Shown one piece after another: positions 32,688-41,298 of a DNA stretch of 64,000 nucleotides. The translations under genes were made by a program, and so were the position numbers. Source of the stretch: Ktedonobacteria bacterium brp13 (lineage in GTDB: Bacteria > Chloroflexota > Ktedonobacteria > Ktedonobacterales > Ktedonobacteraceae). The notes beneath the pieces were generated by a model, which searched no databases, was not told the origin of the DNA, and saw only the letters and a program-made list of their open reading frames with translations. The stretch spans positions 6,179,485-6,243,484 of the forward strand of contig AP024096.1 of NCBI GenBank assembly GCA_015099395.1, in the 5' to 3' direction. Positions within the stretch are counted from its first letter, which is position 1. Every line of letters begins with the position of its first letter.

Positions 32688-32872
32688 TGTTTTTCCTTTA
32701 AGTTATATATAAACATGAAGAGATCTTACGTATATCAACGTGCAACAGATGAGATGTTAACATTGAGGCTATAAGTGTGCAGAAAAGACCTGCCTCCGAC
32801 AAAGAGGCGGGTTTCTGTTTGTCGTAAATCAATACGATATCAGATCTATTTGTGTGTACCTTTTCTGCCTAT
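32688..32872. other. Upstream region of YccF gene with a G+C hairpin
   Basis: CCTGCCTC (32789-32796) and GAGGCGGG (32804-32811) form an 8-bp stem with one wobble pair, with a T-rich flank on both strands, so it could terminate in either direction. Nothing else is recognised here. Confidence 0.45.
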
Positions 32873-32960
32873 GTACAATCGCACAAAGATTGCGGGATAG
32901 AAAAGACTTTTTCATGCTCGTGAGAACAATGATTATCCCGTGAAAGTTATGTGATTGTAC
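32873..32960. repeat. Small palindromic element with GTACAATC ends, copy 2
   Basis: GTACAATC (32873-32880) and GATTGTAC (32953-32960) are the outer inverted ends, with CGGGATA (32893-32899) and TATCCCG (32934-32940) inside. The nested design and end sequence match the element at 31510-31590 although the filler differs. Confidence 0.5.
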
Positions 32961-32972
32961 TTAGCGACTGGC

Positions 32973-33010
32973 AAGCGAGAGGACCTCGATCATCGCAGGT
33001 CCTCTCGCTT
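32973..33010. terminator. Perfect 14-bp hairpin in gene-free region
   Basis: AAGCGAGAGGACCT (32973-32986) and AGGTCCTCTCGCTT (32997-33010) form a perfect stem with a 10-base loop. It has terminator strength, but no gene ends near it and no T run follows. The rest of the stretch to 33420 shows no gene or RNA that I can support. Confidence 0.55.
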
Positions 33011-33420
33011 CATTAAACTTTATTCATACTCCCGTATACCCCACAATCTCCCTGTGCGAAACATTTTGATGTAGCATCATATAACAATCACTGTGTTAGC
33101 GGCGATAAAAAGTGGTTGCTCATAGCTGTTCGCATGTAAATGCCCCCTTTTGTTAGAAAATGCTCCCTATATGCCATTGAATGGAACAAGATGTAATTGT
33201 ATGCTACTTAAAGAGATGTTCTTAAATACACAAGAATACTTGTGCTGTAATTGATGTTTTACCTGCTGTGAACGGATTAGGTTTAACCATTGCTAGTTGG
33301 GTAGCGAACGCAGTGTGATAGATACACAAGCTGAATAACTCTCTAATTAGAGTCAGATAGAGTCTGGATATACGGAGCGAGTAGCGAAAGTATGTTTGTT
33401 TGTGAAGGAAGAGGGGCTGT

Positions 33421-35298
33421 ATGCAAGAGGAGTATGTCGTGTCGCAGAAGGAAGTTGTAGCGTGGATTAAGAAGCATGCGATCGCTCTCTGTGACCCTCA
33501 GCAGGAGAGCGTTTATAATAGTGATTATCGTGATTATAAAGACGTGCGCCCATTGCAGAAGATGGTTGGGGCTGCCCGGATTGTTACCCTGGGTGAGTCG
33601 ACCTATGGGACGCATACTGTGTTTCTGCTCAAGCAGCGCCTGCTGATGTTTTTAGTAGAAGAGATGGGTTTTACGCTCCTGGCGTTGCCCGTTCCCTGGT
33701 CTGGTACCTGTGCACTTAACGACTATATCTATAGTGGGTTGGGTGATCCTGAAGAGATGATGGTTAATATGGGTGACTGGCATTGGATGACAGGCGAGAT
33801 GCTTGATCTCATCTACTGGCTGCGCAATTATAATGAGCGTTGCAGACCTGAGCAGAAGGTGAGTTTCTGCGGCCTGGATTGTCTGCCTTATATACAGGCC
33901 GCAATCGACAACGTCTTGCTTTATGCCAGCGATATTGATACGCAGTGGTCCGAGCAACTGAGCGCATGCTATCAGCAATTTGGCTCTTATGATGCCGACC
34001 TTACCGGCTACCGTCAGTTGTCCCCACAAGAGCGTGAGCATTGCCGTCAGCAACTTCAACAGGTCTACGATGATTTTGTCCGGCAGCGAACTCGCCTTAT
34101 CGCAGCCTCAACACGTGACCGCTATCTGGAGGCATTCCAGAATGTGCGGGTTCTTATACAGGCAGAAGAGCTCGCCGTCTCGCAAGACTTCGCACGGCGT
34201 GAGTACTTTATCGCCGAGAATGCAAGTTGGTTGCTAGAGCATTACCGTCCAAAGGCGAAGATGGTCATCTGGGGCCACAATGCCAGCATCGCCTTACAAG
34301 CGCCTTCGCCCCGTCCTGCGTCAAGACAGCCAGAGTATCTCACCTTCACTTCAGCCTCCGACGGCGTCAGTAGCAAAGGGAATTCTGCCAGCGGAGATCT
34401 TTCGTACTGGTCACAGGAGGCCACTGCTGGTAGCTATCTCCTGGAGCGCTATCCGAATGACCTGTTAACGATCGGTTTTAGCTTCTATCAAGGCTCTTTC
34501 CTTGCGCTGGACGAGCAGCAACCCGATCTACTGAACCACTATAACGCCGATAACGTACCCAATGATAGCATTGAGGCGGTCTTTGGTATGACTGAAATGG
34601 CGAGTGTACTGCTTGACTTACGTGGGCCTGATGCGCATGAGGAAGCCGCACACTGGTTTACCGAGCCCCACCTGAGCCGTTGTGTCAGAAAGAGCTACCA
34701 CGAGGAACTCTACTGGCAGCCGCAGTATCTACTACGCTGCTTTGACCTTTATGTCTTTGCGCACACAAGCACAGAGGCCGAACTCTTACCCGACGTCACA
34801 CAATGGGTTGTGCAGTTACCCGCGCAACCTTATAATCTAGACTTTGCCCATGAGCTAGACGATTGGCATATCAAAGGGACATTGAAGCATCAAGTTGCCT
34901 TCGAACCAGTATCCCGAAAACGTAGCTATACGCGGCTGCATGTACAATCCGAGGAGAGCGACGTCGAACGCTACTTCCGTCTCGCACAAGAGATCCAGGC
35001 CAGTGAATATCGTGGGCAGCGTATCCGCCTATCGGCATATATTGAGGTCCAGGATATCAATGAAGAGGTCAGTCTCTGGTTGTGTATTCGCAAAAGCGAT
35101 AACAAGCGGCTGCTAGGGAATAGTTATAGTATCGATACGCAGCCAAGGGCGCAGTATAGCGTCGTTATGGACGTCCCTCTTGAGAGTATCAGCATCGATC
35201 TGAGTATTGCTTTGTGTGGTACTGGACAACTCTGGCTAGACAATCTGCGTCTTGAAATAGTAGGATCTGATGTACCGCTTACGCCTCTTCTATCCTGA
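33421..35298 (+). CDS. Erythromycin-esterase-family homologue with degenerate active site
   Basis: The first about 430 of 625 residues follow the erythromycin esterase (EreA/EreB/succinoglycan-synthesis) family, beginning at AARIVTLGESTYGTHTVFLLKQRL. Key residues are altered. The His of GExxHG is Tyr62, the Glu expected after the next strand is Pro (LLALPVPW), and the second His of HNxH near 286-289 is Ser (WGHNAS). Glu59 and His286 remain. Macrolide hydrolysis is therefore unlikely. The last about 150 residues form a jelly-roll-like domain (YRGQRIRLSAYIEVQD, YSVVMDVPLESISIDLSIALCGTGQLWLDNLRLE) seen attached to several families in this phylum. GAAGAGGGG precedes the ATG. It has no operon partner. 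Confidence 0.82.
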   Translation: MQEEYVVSQKEVVAWIKKHAIALCDPQQESVYNSDYRDYKDVRPLQKMVGAARIVTLGESTYGTHTVFLLKQRLLMFLVEEMGFTLLALPVPWSGTCALNDYIYSGLGDPEEMMVNMGDWHWMTGEMLDLIYWLRNYNERCRPEQKVSFCGLDCLPYIQAAIDNVLLYASDIDTQWSEQLSACYQQFGSYDADLTGYRQLSPQEREHCRQQLQQVYDDFVRQRTRLIAASTRDRYLEAFQNVRVLIQAEELAVSQDFARREYFIAENASWLLEHYRPKAKMVIWGHNASIALQAPSPRPASRQPEYLTFTSASDGVSSKGNSASGDLSYWSQEATAGSYLLERYPNDLLTIGFSFYQGSFLALDEQQPDLLNHYNADNVPNDSIEAVFGMTEMASVLLDLRGPDAHEEAAHWFTEPHLSRCVRKSYHEELYWQPQYLLRCFDLYVFAHTSTEAELLPDVTQWVVQLPAQPYNLDFAHELDDWHIKGTLKHQVAFEPVSRKRSYTRLHVQSEESDVERYFRLAQEIQASEYRGQRIRLSAYIEVQDINEEVSLWLCIRKSDNKRLLGNSYSIDTQPRAQYSVVMDVPLESISIDLSIALCGTGQLWLDNLRLEIVGSDVPLTPLLS

Positions 35299-35394
35299 CC
35301 TGTAAAAAGGGGTTACTGACAGTTGCTAAACACACGTTGTAGCCCCCGAATATGATGAGCTTATGGGAGCTTATGAGTGCTTATGGGTATAGCA

Positions 35395-36657
35395 TCAGAC
35401 ATCGCCGCGCTGGAGGGCGAACTGTTCAAACATGGCCTCCCAGACCTCCTGGTTTTCGATGCGCTCACGGGGATTAGCTACGCGTCCATTGATCATTTCG
35501 AAGATGCAACCGAGCAGGCGTTGGAGAACCATTGAGGCTTCATCGTAGAAGCCAGCGGCCTTCTTGATATCGCCATTGAGGATCTCGTAACAGAGGGTGG
35601 TGAAATTTTCGACGTCGATATGGTTCTGGTCGACACGAAAATTGTAGCTGCCGAGGTGCCAGAGATTTTCGTTCTTCATGAGCGCTTGCAGCGTATTGGC
35701 GTCTAGCTCAATGCCGTTGACTCGACATGTCTCAGCCAGAGCATCCATCGTCCAATTAATAAAGACAACCAGGGTTGGTAGTTGCTCCATTGGTGTGTGT
35801 TTGGATTCCCACTCCTGCTCCATGCGGCTGATCAAGTTGAGCAGCTCAAAGTTTTCAAGGCGGAGCTTCTCTGCTGGATCAGGCAGCCGTACTCTGCGCC
35901 CATTGAGTTTCTGGGCCTCCTGATAGACTGGACGCAAGAAGCCTTGCTGTACGAGTTGACCAAGATCGCGGGCTACGTCCATCTCCTGACGGCGTAGTGC
36001 ACTGGCGATTCTGCGTACGCGGCGATAAAGATTGACATGTGTGAAAAGCTCTAAGCTGCGCATATCAAAGAGCATCGTATACTGGATCGCGGGGACCAGT
36101 TGCAGCATGGTGCGCATCCCCTCTGGCAGATACTTATTTAGCTCCGACCACTCATCTCCATAGCGCACCATCTCCATCGTTGTGCGCACCACCTCGATAT
36201 CGAGCGACGACTCGCCATAGGGGAGTAGCTTCTGGACACTTGGACTGGAGATAAACTCATAGGTGCCATCGCTCCAGAGAGAGAGCTCACGTGCGGTCCA
36301 GAGAGTCTTCATTCGTAGCGCTTCGCGCAACTGCTGCTCAGTGATCACATTCATCATCACGAGCCGTTCGCCGATACGTTTGCCCAGCGGGTCTTGTAAC
36401 TGTTGTGCGTAAGCCTCTTCAATACGCTGGTACGTTGTCATCCCTAGCTGTTGAATGACGTCACCAACTGCCAGCGCACCAGGATCGAGCTCAGCCGCAT
36501 TTGATAGACGGCCTTCATGAAAGTAGAGGATCCCCATGCGCCCTGTGCTCTGTTTCAGATGAATCGCCCCTGTCATAGCCCCCATTTCGACAATTTGTAA
36601 AATCTCAACCAGACCAAAATCCTTCAGATACCCAGACAGAACGGTGTCTGTATTCAT
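35395..36657 (-). CDS. DUF4388 (PATAN-like) domain protein
   Basis: This 420-residue protein opens with the DUF4388 module: LSGYLKDFGLVEILQIVEMGAMTGAIHLKQ...GILYFHEGRLSNAAEL. The module is common in bacterial regulators and in proteins with GTPase or two-component links. The rest is helical. A central part (RIGERLVMMNVITEQQLREAL) resembles the N-terminal helical domain of type II/IV secretion ATPases. A C-terminal part carries RIENQEVWEAMFEQFAL. Function is unknown, with signalling or polarity adaptor roles likely. GGGGAAAA stands three bases before ATG 36657; the frame extends further upstream without a ribosome binding site. Confidence 0.78.
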   Translation of the reverse strand: MNTDTVLSGYLKDFGLVEILQIVEMGAMTGAIHLKQSTGRMGILYFHEGRLSNAAELDPGALAVGDVIQQLGMTTYQRIEEAYAQQLQDPLGKRIGERLVMMNVITEQQLREALRMKTLWTARELSLWSDGTYEFISSPSVQKLLPYGESSLDIEVVRTTMEMVRYGDEWSELNKYLPEGMRTMLQLVPAIQYTMLFDMRSLELFTHVNLYRRVRRIASALRRQEMDVARDLGQLVQQGFLRPVYQEAQKLNGRRVRLPDPAEKLRLENFELLNLISRMEQEWESKHTPMEQLPTLVVFINWTMDALAETCRVNGIELDANTLQALMKNENLWHLGSYNFRVDQNHIDVENFTTLCYEILNGDIKKAAGFYDEASMVLQRLLGCIFEMINGRVANPRERIENQEVWEAMFEQFALQRGDV

Positions 36658-36960
36658 TGCTTTTCCCCTATGACAAAAGTGATCTATCTGCGTTTTTTGT
36701 AATAACCAGATGCTTTCAGAACTACTGATAGCTCTTGTGCTGTACCAGCCTGTGTTTTGCATTATATCAAAGCACAACCGCATTCAACAAGAGAGAGGCG
36801 TAAGTGCTTATTCCCAGCCAGCGAACATAGTACTTAAGAAATTGACTCGATCAGTGTGAAAACCACGGTTTCTGTCTCCTGCAACAAGGTCGTTTTCAAC
36901 GTCTCATTCGTTTGCATTAGTAGGATATCCTCTCTCTGTTTCGTATTGTCAATTTACAGA
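36658..36960. other. Gene-free stretch upstream of ISAs1 element
   Basis: There is no recognised gene or RNA. A GAAAACCACGG/TTTC-like dyad occurs near 36856. The insertion sequence begins at 36971 after its target duplicate, so the original intergenic region continued into 38210. Confidence 0.4.
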
Positions 36961-36970
36961 TGCTGGACAC

Positions 36971-38209
36971 CAGGGCGATCGCATCTAAATAACCCCATCA
37001 ACAAAAAGAAAAGGACGAGGAGGTGATAAAATAGGTCGAAAAAGCTGGAGACAAGATGATGGAAGAGAACGACCGACGAGATCTGGAAAGCATGTTTGCG
37101 CAAGTGGAAGACCCTCGAATGGAGCGGACCAAGCTGCATCGCTTACGAGATATCATCATTCTGGCGATCTGTGGAACCATTTGCGGAGCAGAAGGATGGG
37201 TTGAGATCGAGGAATTTGGGAACGCCAAAAAGGCTTTTTTTACGGATTTGCTCGACTTGCCCAATGGAATTCCGTCTCACGATACGTTCGGGCGGGTATT
37301 TGCCCTCATTGATCCGAAACAGTTTGAAGCGAGTTTCATCCAATGGGTGCAAGGGATCAGCCAAACAGTCCAAGGAGTGATCGCGATCGATGGCAAAACG
37401 CTGCGCCGCTCACACGATCAAGCAGCAGGCAAAAAAGCGCTGCATCTGGTCAGTGCCTGGGCAGTCGAAAATCGTTTGGTGTTGGCTCAGCTCGCGACGG
37501 AAGAGAAATCCAACGAGATTACCGCCATCCCGCTGCTTTTAGAGCAACTGGCACTCAAAGGCTGCATTGTGACCATTGATGCGATGGGGACACAAACGAA
37601 GATTGCCGCGCAGATTATCGAGCAAGGCGGCGACTATGCTCTGGCTCTCAAAGACAATCACGGGAACCTGTTTGACGAGGTGAAAGCAACGTTTGCGCTC
37701 GCAGAAAAAGACGGCTTTGTGAACTCGTACTGGGAGTCGGATCGACAGGTAGAGAAAGGTCACGGTCGATTGGAAATTCGCGAACAGTGGACTCTGAATG
37801 ATCCAGAAATCCTGGCGTATCTCGACCCAGAACACCAGTGGAAAGGCTTGCGAGGCATTGGGGTTGTGCGGGCGGAACGGCGCATGGAGCAGAAAACCAC
37901 CAAAGAAACGCGCTACTTCTTGCTCAGTTTTTCGTCAGTCAAAACCTTTGCTACTGCGGTCAGAAGCCACTGGGGCATTGAAAACAGCCTACATTGGGTC
38001 CTCGATATCGCCTTTCGGGAGGATGAATCGCGCGTCAGGCTCGGTCATGCCGACGAAAATCTCGCGGTGCTCCGCCATATCAGCTTGAATTTGTTGCGCC
38101 AGGAACACTCTTCCCGTGTTGGCATCCATGCCAAACGTCTCAAAGCCGGGTGGGACAACCAGTATCTTTTACGCGTTCTGGATGGGGTTAATTAGATGCG
38201 ATTGCCCTG
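36971..38209 (+). mobile_element. ISAs1-family insertion sequence, complete
   Basis: The element is about 1,239 bp. Its ends are inverted copies: CAGGGCGATCGCATCTAAAT on the left and the complement of CAGGGCAATCGCATCTAATT on the right, continuing into AACCCC, with two mismatches in 26. The flanks are a perfect 10-bp direct repeat, TGCTGGACAC at 36961-36970 and 38210-38219, so the insertion is fresh enough to keep its target duplication. One full-length transposase gene lies inside. It landed in an intergenic region and breaks no gene that I can identify. Confidence 0.93.
37056..38195 (+). CDS. ISAs1-family transposase
   Basis: This 379-residue DDE transposase appears intact. The N-terminus has the family start DPRMERTKLHRLRDIIILAICGTICGAEGW. 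The catalytic domain shows VIAIDGKTLRRS with the first Asp, IVTIDAMGTQTKIAAQII with the second, and the C-terminal block SHWGIENSLHWVLDIAFREDESRVR with the Glu. NLLR and KRLKAGWD follow. Start ATG 37056 is preceded by GGAGA. The stop lies 14 bp inside the right inverted repeat region. Confidence 0.95.
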   Translation: MMEENDRRDLESMFAQVEDPRMERTKLHRLRDIIILAICGTICGAEGWVEIEEFGNAKKAFFTDLLDLPNGIPSHDTFGRVFALIDPKQFEASFIQWVQGISQTVQGVIAIDGKTLRRSHDQAAGKKALHLVSAWAVENRLVLAQLATEEKSNEITAIPLLLEQLALKGCIVTIDAMGTQTKIAAQIIEQGGDYALALKDNHGNLFDEVKATFALAEKDGFVNSYWESDRQVEKGHGRLEIREQWTLNDPEILAYLDPEHQWKGLRGIGVVRAERRMEQKTTKETRYFLLSFSSVKTFATAVRSHWGIENSLHWVLDIAFREDESRVRLGHADENLAVLRHISLNLLRQEHSSRVGIHAKRLKAGWDNQYLLRVLDGVN

Positions 38210-38507
38210 TGCTGGACACCTTCTTTTTGTTTGTTGGCCTACAACTTTTTCATACACCCAGCAGAGATATCAAGCAATAGCTAGTCGAGTAGGACGCTGT
38301 CAGGCTCATTAAGACTCTGTCCCATGACCACCGAATTCCAGCATGAATAGCTAGAAAGATAATAGCTGTGATATGAGTATTTTGATCAGCATAGCAGTTT
38401 TTACACTTCTGCTTGCTTCATGGTGATATGATAATATTGTTTGTTGCTAATATAGTTTAGCAAACCAAAGATAGTAGCATAGATGAGACTTAGAAAGGAA
38501 TGTAGCC
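38210..38507. other. Gene-free stretch after ISAs1 element
   Basis: It begins with the right-hand target duplicate TGCTGGACAC. The rest is A+T rich and holds no frame, hairpin or RNA that I can support. The next gene has its ribosome binding site at about 38495. Confidence 0.4.
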
Positions 38508-39209
38508 ATGTTTTCCATCATTTTCCAGAACTTAAGCACCGTTGTCCAAGACGCGGATCTCCAGGCGTTTATAGAGGACTTCCAGTCCCAGGTCAGCAAT
38601 GAGTTTGCCCAAGCATGGGGAGTGGACGCCACTGTAAACTCTGGAGGAGCCGGTTGGCAGATTACCATACTAGATGAGCCTGGACCAAACGACCCTTCGG
38701 GAGCACTCGGCTATCACTCCCTCGACCAGAACTTCACCCCTTACGGCGTCGTCTTCGCGAAGCTCTCCGAGGACAATGGTATTAGCTGGACCTCGGTGGC
38801 GAGCCACGAAGGGCTAGAGATCTTGGCCGACCCACTCATTGACTCAACGTGCTTTATCGATACCAGCGGTGGGAACGGAACAACCGGTTATCTGGTCGCC
38901 CAGGAGGTCTGTGATGGACCAGAGCGTCAGACCTACCAGGGTGCCGTCAATAGAACCGCGCTATCCGACTTCGTCTTTCCAGGCTGGTTCATCCCTGGGT
39001 ACACCAACCAGGTGGACTACCTCAATCAGGTGCCAGGCCCTCTCCAACTAGCGAGTGGCGGTTATGTCTCCGTAGATCAGGTACAACAGGCAACTGGCTG
39101 GCAGCAGATTCTGGGCGACAAGAAGATCAAGGGGATAGCTCAGGGGATAAGGCAGCAGCGCATGTCCGTCCAGTCCTTGCCCCAGAAGATCCTGGCCAGG
39201 AGTCGATGA
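38508..39209 (+). CDS. Hypothetical protein with SHEGLE metal-binding-like motif
   Basis: The annotation name of this 233-residue protein is not known to me. A central SVASHEGLEILADP resembles the HE-x-x-E pattern found in a family of phage and bacterial proteins reading SHExLExxxDP, which look like minimal metallopeptidase-type sites. Around it are GWQITILDEPGPNDPSGALGYH upstream and GYLVAQEVCDGPERQTYQG downstream; the Cys and Glu there may also bind metal. There is no signal peptide. The C-terminal 35 residues are basic. GAAAGGA precedes the ATG. It lies 300 bp from the ISAs1 element and is probably an accessory gene. Confidence 0.65.
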   Translation: MFSIIFQNLSTVVQDADLQAFIEDFQSQVSNEFAQAWGVDATVNSGGAGWQITILDEPGPNDPSGALGYHSLDQNFTPYGVVFAKLSEDNGISWTSVASHEGLEILADPLIDSTCFIDTSGGNGTTGYLVAQEVCDGPERQTYQGAVNRTALSDFVFPGWFIPGYTNQVDYLNQVPGPLQLASGGYVSVDQVQQATGWQQILGDKKIKGIAQGIRQQRMSVQSLPQKILARSR

Positions 39210-39265
39210 CCAGAGACTTGCTCAAAAATGGGCCATTTAATAGAGCATGAATTTTGAGAGGTAGC

Positions 39266-39296
39266 TATCGCACCTAATGGCCCATTAGGTGCGATA
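39266..39296. terminator. Near-perfect palindrome at convergent gene ends
   Basis: TATCGCACCTAATGG (39266-39280), one central C, and CCATTAGGTGCGATA (39282-39296) form 15-bp arms with almost no loop. It sits after the 38508-39209 gene and covers the stop codon of the converging 39285-39647 gene. Confidence 0.6.
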
Positions 39297-39647
39297 ATTG
39301 TTATAGACACCAGTCCCAGAAAGAAAAGCAAAATGATACCAAAGAGCAATGGCACTCATCCATAGAGCTATTTGTATGCTACAATACACGATATCGACAC
39401 GCAACGTACTCAATCCTAGCAATAATACGCCAATACCGATATACCCTAATCCAACATAAAGGATTGCAAAAAAAACAAGGCTGGAGAATGGGAGATAAGA
39501 CAATCTTGTGAAGTAGTACGCAACTGAAGGTCCGCTCGTAACGAGTGTTTCTGTTGAGATAATGGGATAGTATTGATAGAAACCCCAAAGAATCACAATT
39601 ATTCCTCCAAGGCAAAGCAACCATTGGTAAAGGATAGATAACTTCAA
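39285..39647 (-). CDS. Small membrane protein, about four helices
   Basis: This 120-residue protein of unknown family has hydrophobic stretches at about 5-24, 49-80 and 88-112. Translation starts at TTG 39647, supported by AAAGGAGG eight bases upstream; no ATG is available in frame. The start lies two bases after the stop of the short upstream ORF at 39650-39847, so the two are likely coupled. Its stop codon lies inside a palindromic terminator. Confidence 0.6.
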   Translation of the reverse strand: MKLSILYQWLLCLGGIIVILWGFYQYYPIISTETLVTSGPSVAYYFTRLSYLPFSSLVFFAILYVGLGYIGIGVLLLGLSTLRVDIVYCSIQIALWMSAIALWYHFAFLSGTGVYNNYRT

Positions 39648-39649
39648 TG

Positions 39650-39847
39650 TTATAACCTCCTTTGACTCTTCAAGTTTGTTTCTATCATTGGTTCTATATA
39701 AGTAGATCTTAAATTATTATATGTTTTAAAAGCAAGACATACTTTTTTGTTAAACACATGTTGGGACATAGCTACTTTCAACTCTATGGTTGTTGTCTCC
39801 CCACTTTTAATAAGCTGCTGTAATCCCATATCCTGTAATTCCGCCAT
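39650..39847 (-). CDS. Short ORF resembling the start of an AlbA_2/Schlafen-like domain
   Basis: This 65-residue frame starts at ATG 39847 with GGAGG four bases before it. GLQQLIKSGETTTIELKVA resembles the opening of AlbA_2 (Schlafen-type) domains (LI..GE..T.EFK), and VCLAFKTYNN could correspond to the cAFaNT segment. The rest of that domain is missing. It may be a decayed gene or a small protein that only resembles it. It precedes the small membrane protein by two bases. Confidence in function is low. Confidence 0.4.
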   Translation of the reverse strand: MAELQDMGLQQLIKSGETTTIELKVAMSQHVFNKKVCLAFKTYNNLRSTYIEPMIETNLKSQRRL

Positions 39848-40052
39848 TGATCCTCCTATCACTTAAAATCATTTATTGTAAACTTTGGAATTAAAAAGTT
39901 TACGGCCATATGAAATAGCACAATGGCTATTCAAGGAAAATTATCATCAACATGCATAGATGATCCGGTTACTCGTATTGCTTACTCGTAATAGTGGGTG
40001 TCGTGGTCAAACATATGCGGCGAGGGAACGAGCTACGATGCTATAATTTGGT

Positions 40053-40766
40053 ATGAGTATGAATAATAAAGTCGTGATAATTACTGGAGCTGGACGTGGG
40101 GTTGGTCGTGCTGCGGCTCTCTTATTTGCGCGTGCTGGTGCTCAAGTCGTTCTTTTGAGCCGGACGCAAGCGCAATTAAATGCTGTCGTAAACGAGATTA
40201 CGCAGGCTGGTGGTCATGCGCTAGCACTGGCTGGTGATGTAGCACGCGAAGAGGATGTGCAACGGCTCTTTCAATTGACATACGAGACCTATGGGCATAT
40301 CGATATCGTGCTGAATTGTGCTGCCATTGTCGCAGTGCAACCGTTCGCTGATATGGAGACGGAGCTCTGGGATGCGGTGATTAACACCAATCTGCGGGGC
40401 ACCTTTCTGTGTTGTCGGGCGGCCTTCCGTGCAATGCAACAGCAGCAGCATGGTGTGATCATCAACATATCATCACTATCGGGGGTCAAGGGAGTAGAAA
40501 AGTTCCCCGGCTTGAGCGCATATAACGTCTCAAAGTCAGGTGTAGCGAGTCTGACTGAGATTCTGGCGGTGGAAGGAAAACCGCATAACATCAGGGTCTG
40601 TGCAGTCAGCCCTGGCGCAGTCGAGACTGATATGTTGCATCAAGCTGCCCCTCACCTGAAGGCCGGTATGACACCTGAAGAACTTGCCGATATTCTACTA
40701 TTTCTGGCTGACGATTCAGGCCGTATGTTCAGTGGCAGCAATATCGAACTCTTTACGAATGCATAG
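40053..40766 (+). CDS. Short-chain dehydrogenase/reductase
   Basis: This 237-residue classical SDR has the cofactor motif TGAGRGVGR (about 11-19), the structural NCAA (about 88), and catalytic Ser, Tyr and Lys in INISSLSGV and SAYNVSKSG. The acceptor pocket gives no clear substrate; 3-oxoacyl-ACP reductase-like and sugar or alcohol dehydrogenases share this form. TATAAT at 40042-40047 ends five bases before the ATG, and no ribosome binding site is present, so the message may be leaderless. The same-strand pterin synthase gene lies 104 bp downstream after a hairpin. Confidence 0.9.
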   Translation: MSMNNKVVIITGAGRGVGRAAALLFARAGAQVVLLSRTQAQLNAVVNEITQAGGHALALAGDVAREEDVQRLFQLTYETYGHIDIVLNCAAIVAVQPFADMETELWDAVINTNLRGTFLCCRAAFRAMQQQQHGVIINISSLSGVKGVEKFPGLSAYNVSKSGVASLTEILAVEGKPHNIRVCAVSPGAVETDMLHQAAPHLKAGMTPEELADILLFLADDSGRMFSGSNIELFTNA

Positions 40767-40806
40767 CCAGCGGAATATGCAGCGACAAGCGGGGCCGCAA
40801 AACAAA

Positions 40807-40836
40807 AGCGATGGTCACTGGAGGACGACCATCGCT
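40807..40836 (+). terminator. Hairpin between SDR and pterin synthase genes
   Basis: AGCGATGGTC (40807-40816) and GACCATCGCT (40827-40836) form a perfect 10-bp stem with a 10-base loop, followed by CGTGTTGTTATTG. It probably ends the SDR transcript. Confidence 0.65.
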
Positions 40837-40870
40837 CGTGTTGTTATTGTAACGATAGGGAGAAAAAGGT

Positions 40871-41296
40871 ATGGTCTATCTGACGCGGCGGACGACATTT
40901 AGCGCGGCTCATCGCCTGTGGAGCAACCATCTGAACGAAGCAGAAAACTATGCTGTCTATGATAAGTGTGCCAATCCCAATGGACACGGGCATAACTATG
41001 TATTAGAGGTGACGGTGCGTGGCGCGCCGGATCCACGGACAGGGATGGTCATGAATCTGACCGATATGAAGAAGATTACCAATGAACGCGTGATTGATTG
41101 GGTCGATCACAAACACCTGAACTATGACGTCTCCTGGCTTGAGGGCGTCATTCCGACCGCTGAGATGCTAGCGATTGCGTTCTGGGAGCGGTTAGAGCCG
41201 GGCTTTCAGGGTCTGCTCTATGAGGTGAAGCTGCACGAGACTGAGAATAATATGGCGGCTTACCGTGGTGAGCGGCAGAGCCTGGAAGGGGAATAG
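40871..41296 (+). CDS. 6-pyruvoyl-tetrahydropterin synthase / QueD-type enzyme
   Basis: The zinc ligands of this 141-residue enzyme are H14 (SAAHRL), H39 and H41 (GHGHNY). The catalytic Cys33 in DKCANPNGHGHNY and LNYDV...PTAEML complete the family signature. QueD makes carboxytetrahydropterin for queuosine, whereas PTPS makes the precursor of tetrahydrobiopterin. The CxNPNGHGHNY form is close to PTPS, and no queC, queE or queF is nearby, so the product is uncertain. AAGG lies just before the ATG. The GT4 glycosyltransferase gene begins two bases after the stop. That coupling could suit glycosylated pterins, which is speculation. Confidence 0.88.
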   Translation: MVYLTRRTTFSAAHRLWSNHLNEAENYAVYDKCANPNGHGHNYVLEVTVRGAPDPRTGMVMNLTDMKKITNERVIDWVDHKHLNYDVSWLEGVIPTAEMLAIAFWERLEPGFQGLLYEVKLHETENNMAAYRGERQSLEGE

Positions 41297-41298
41297 TC

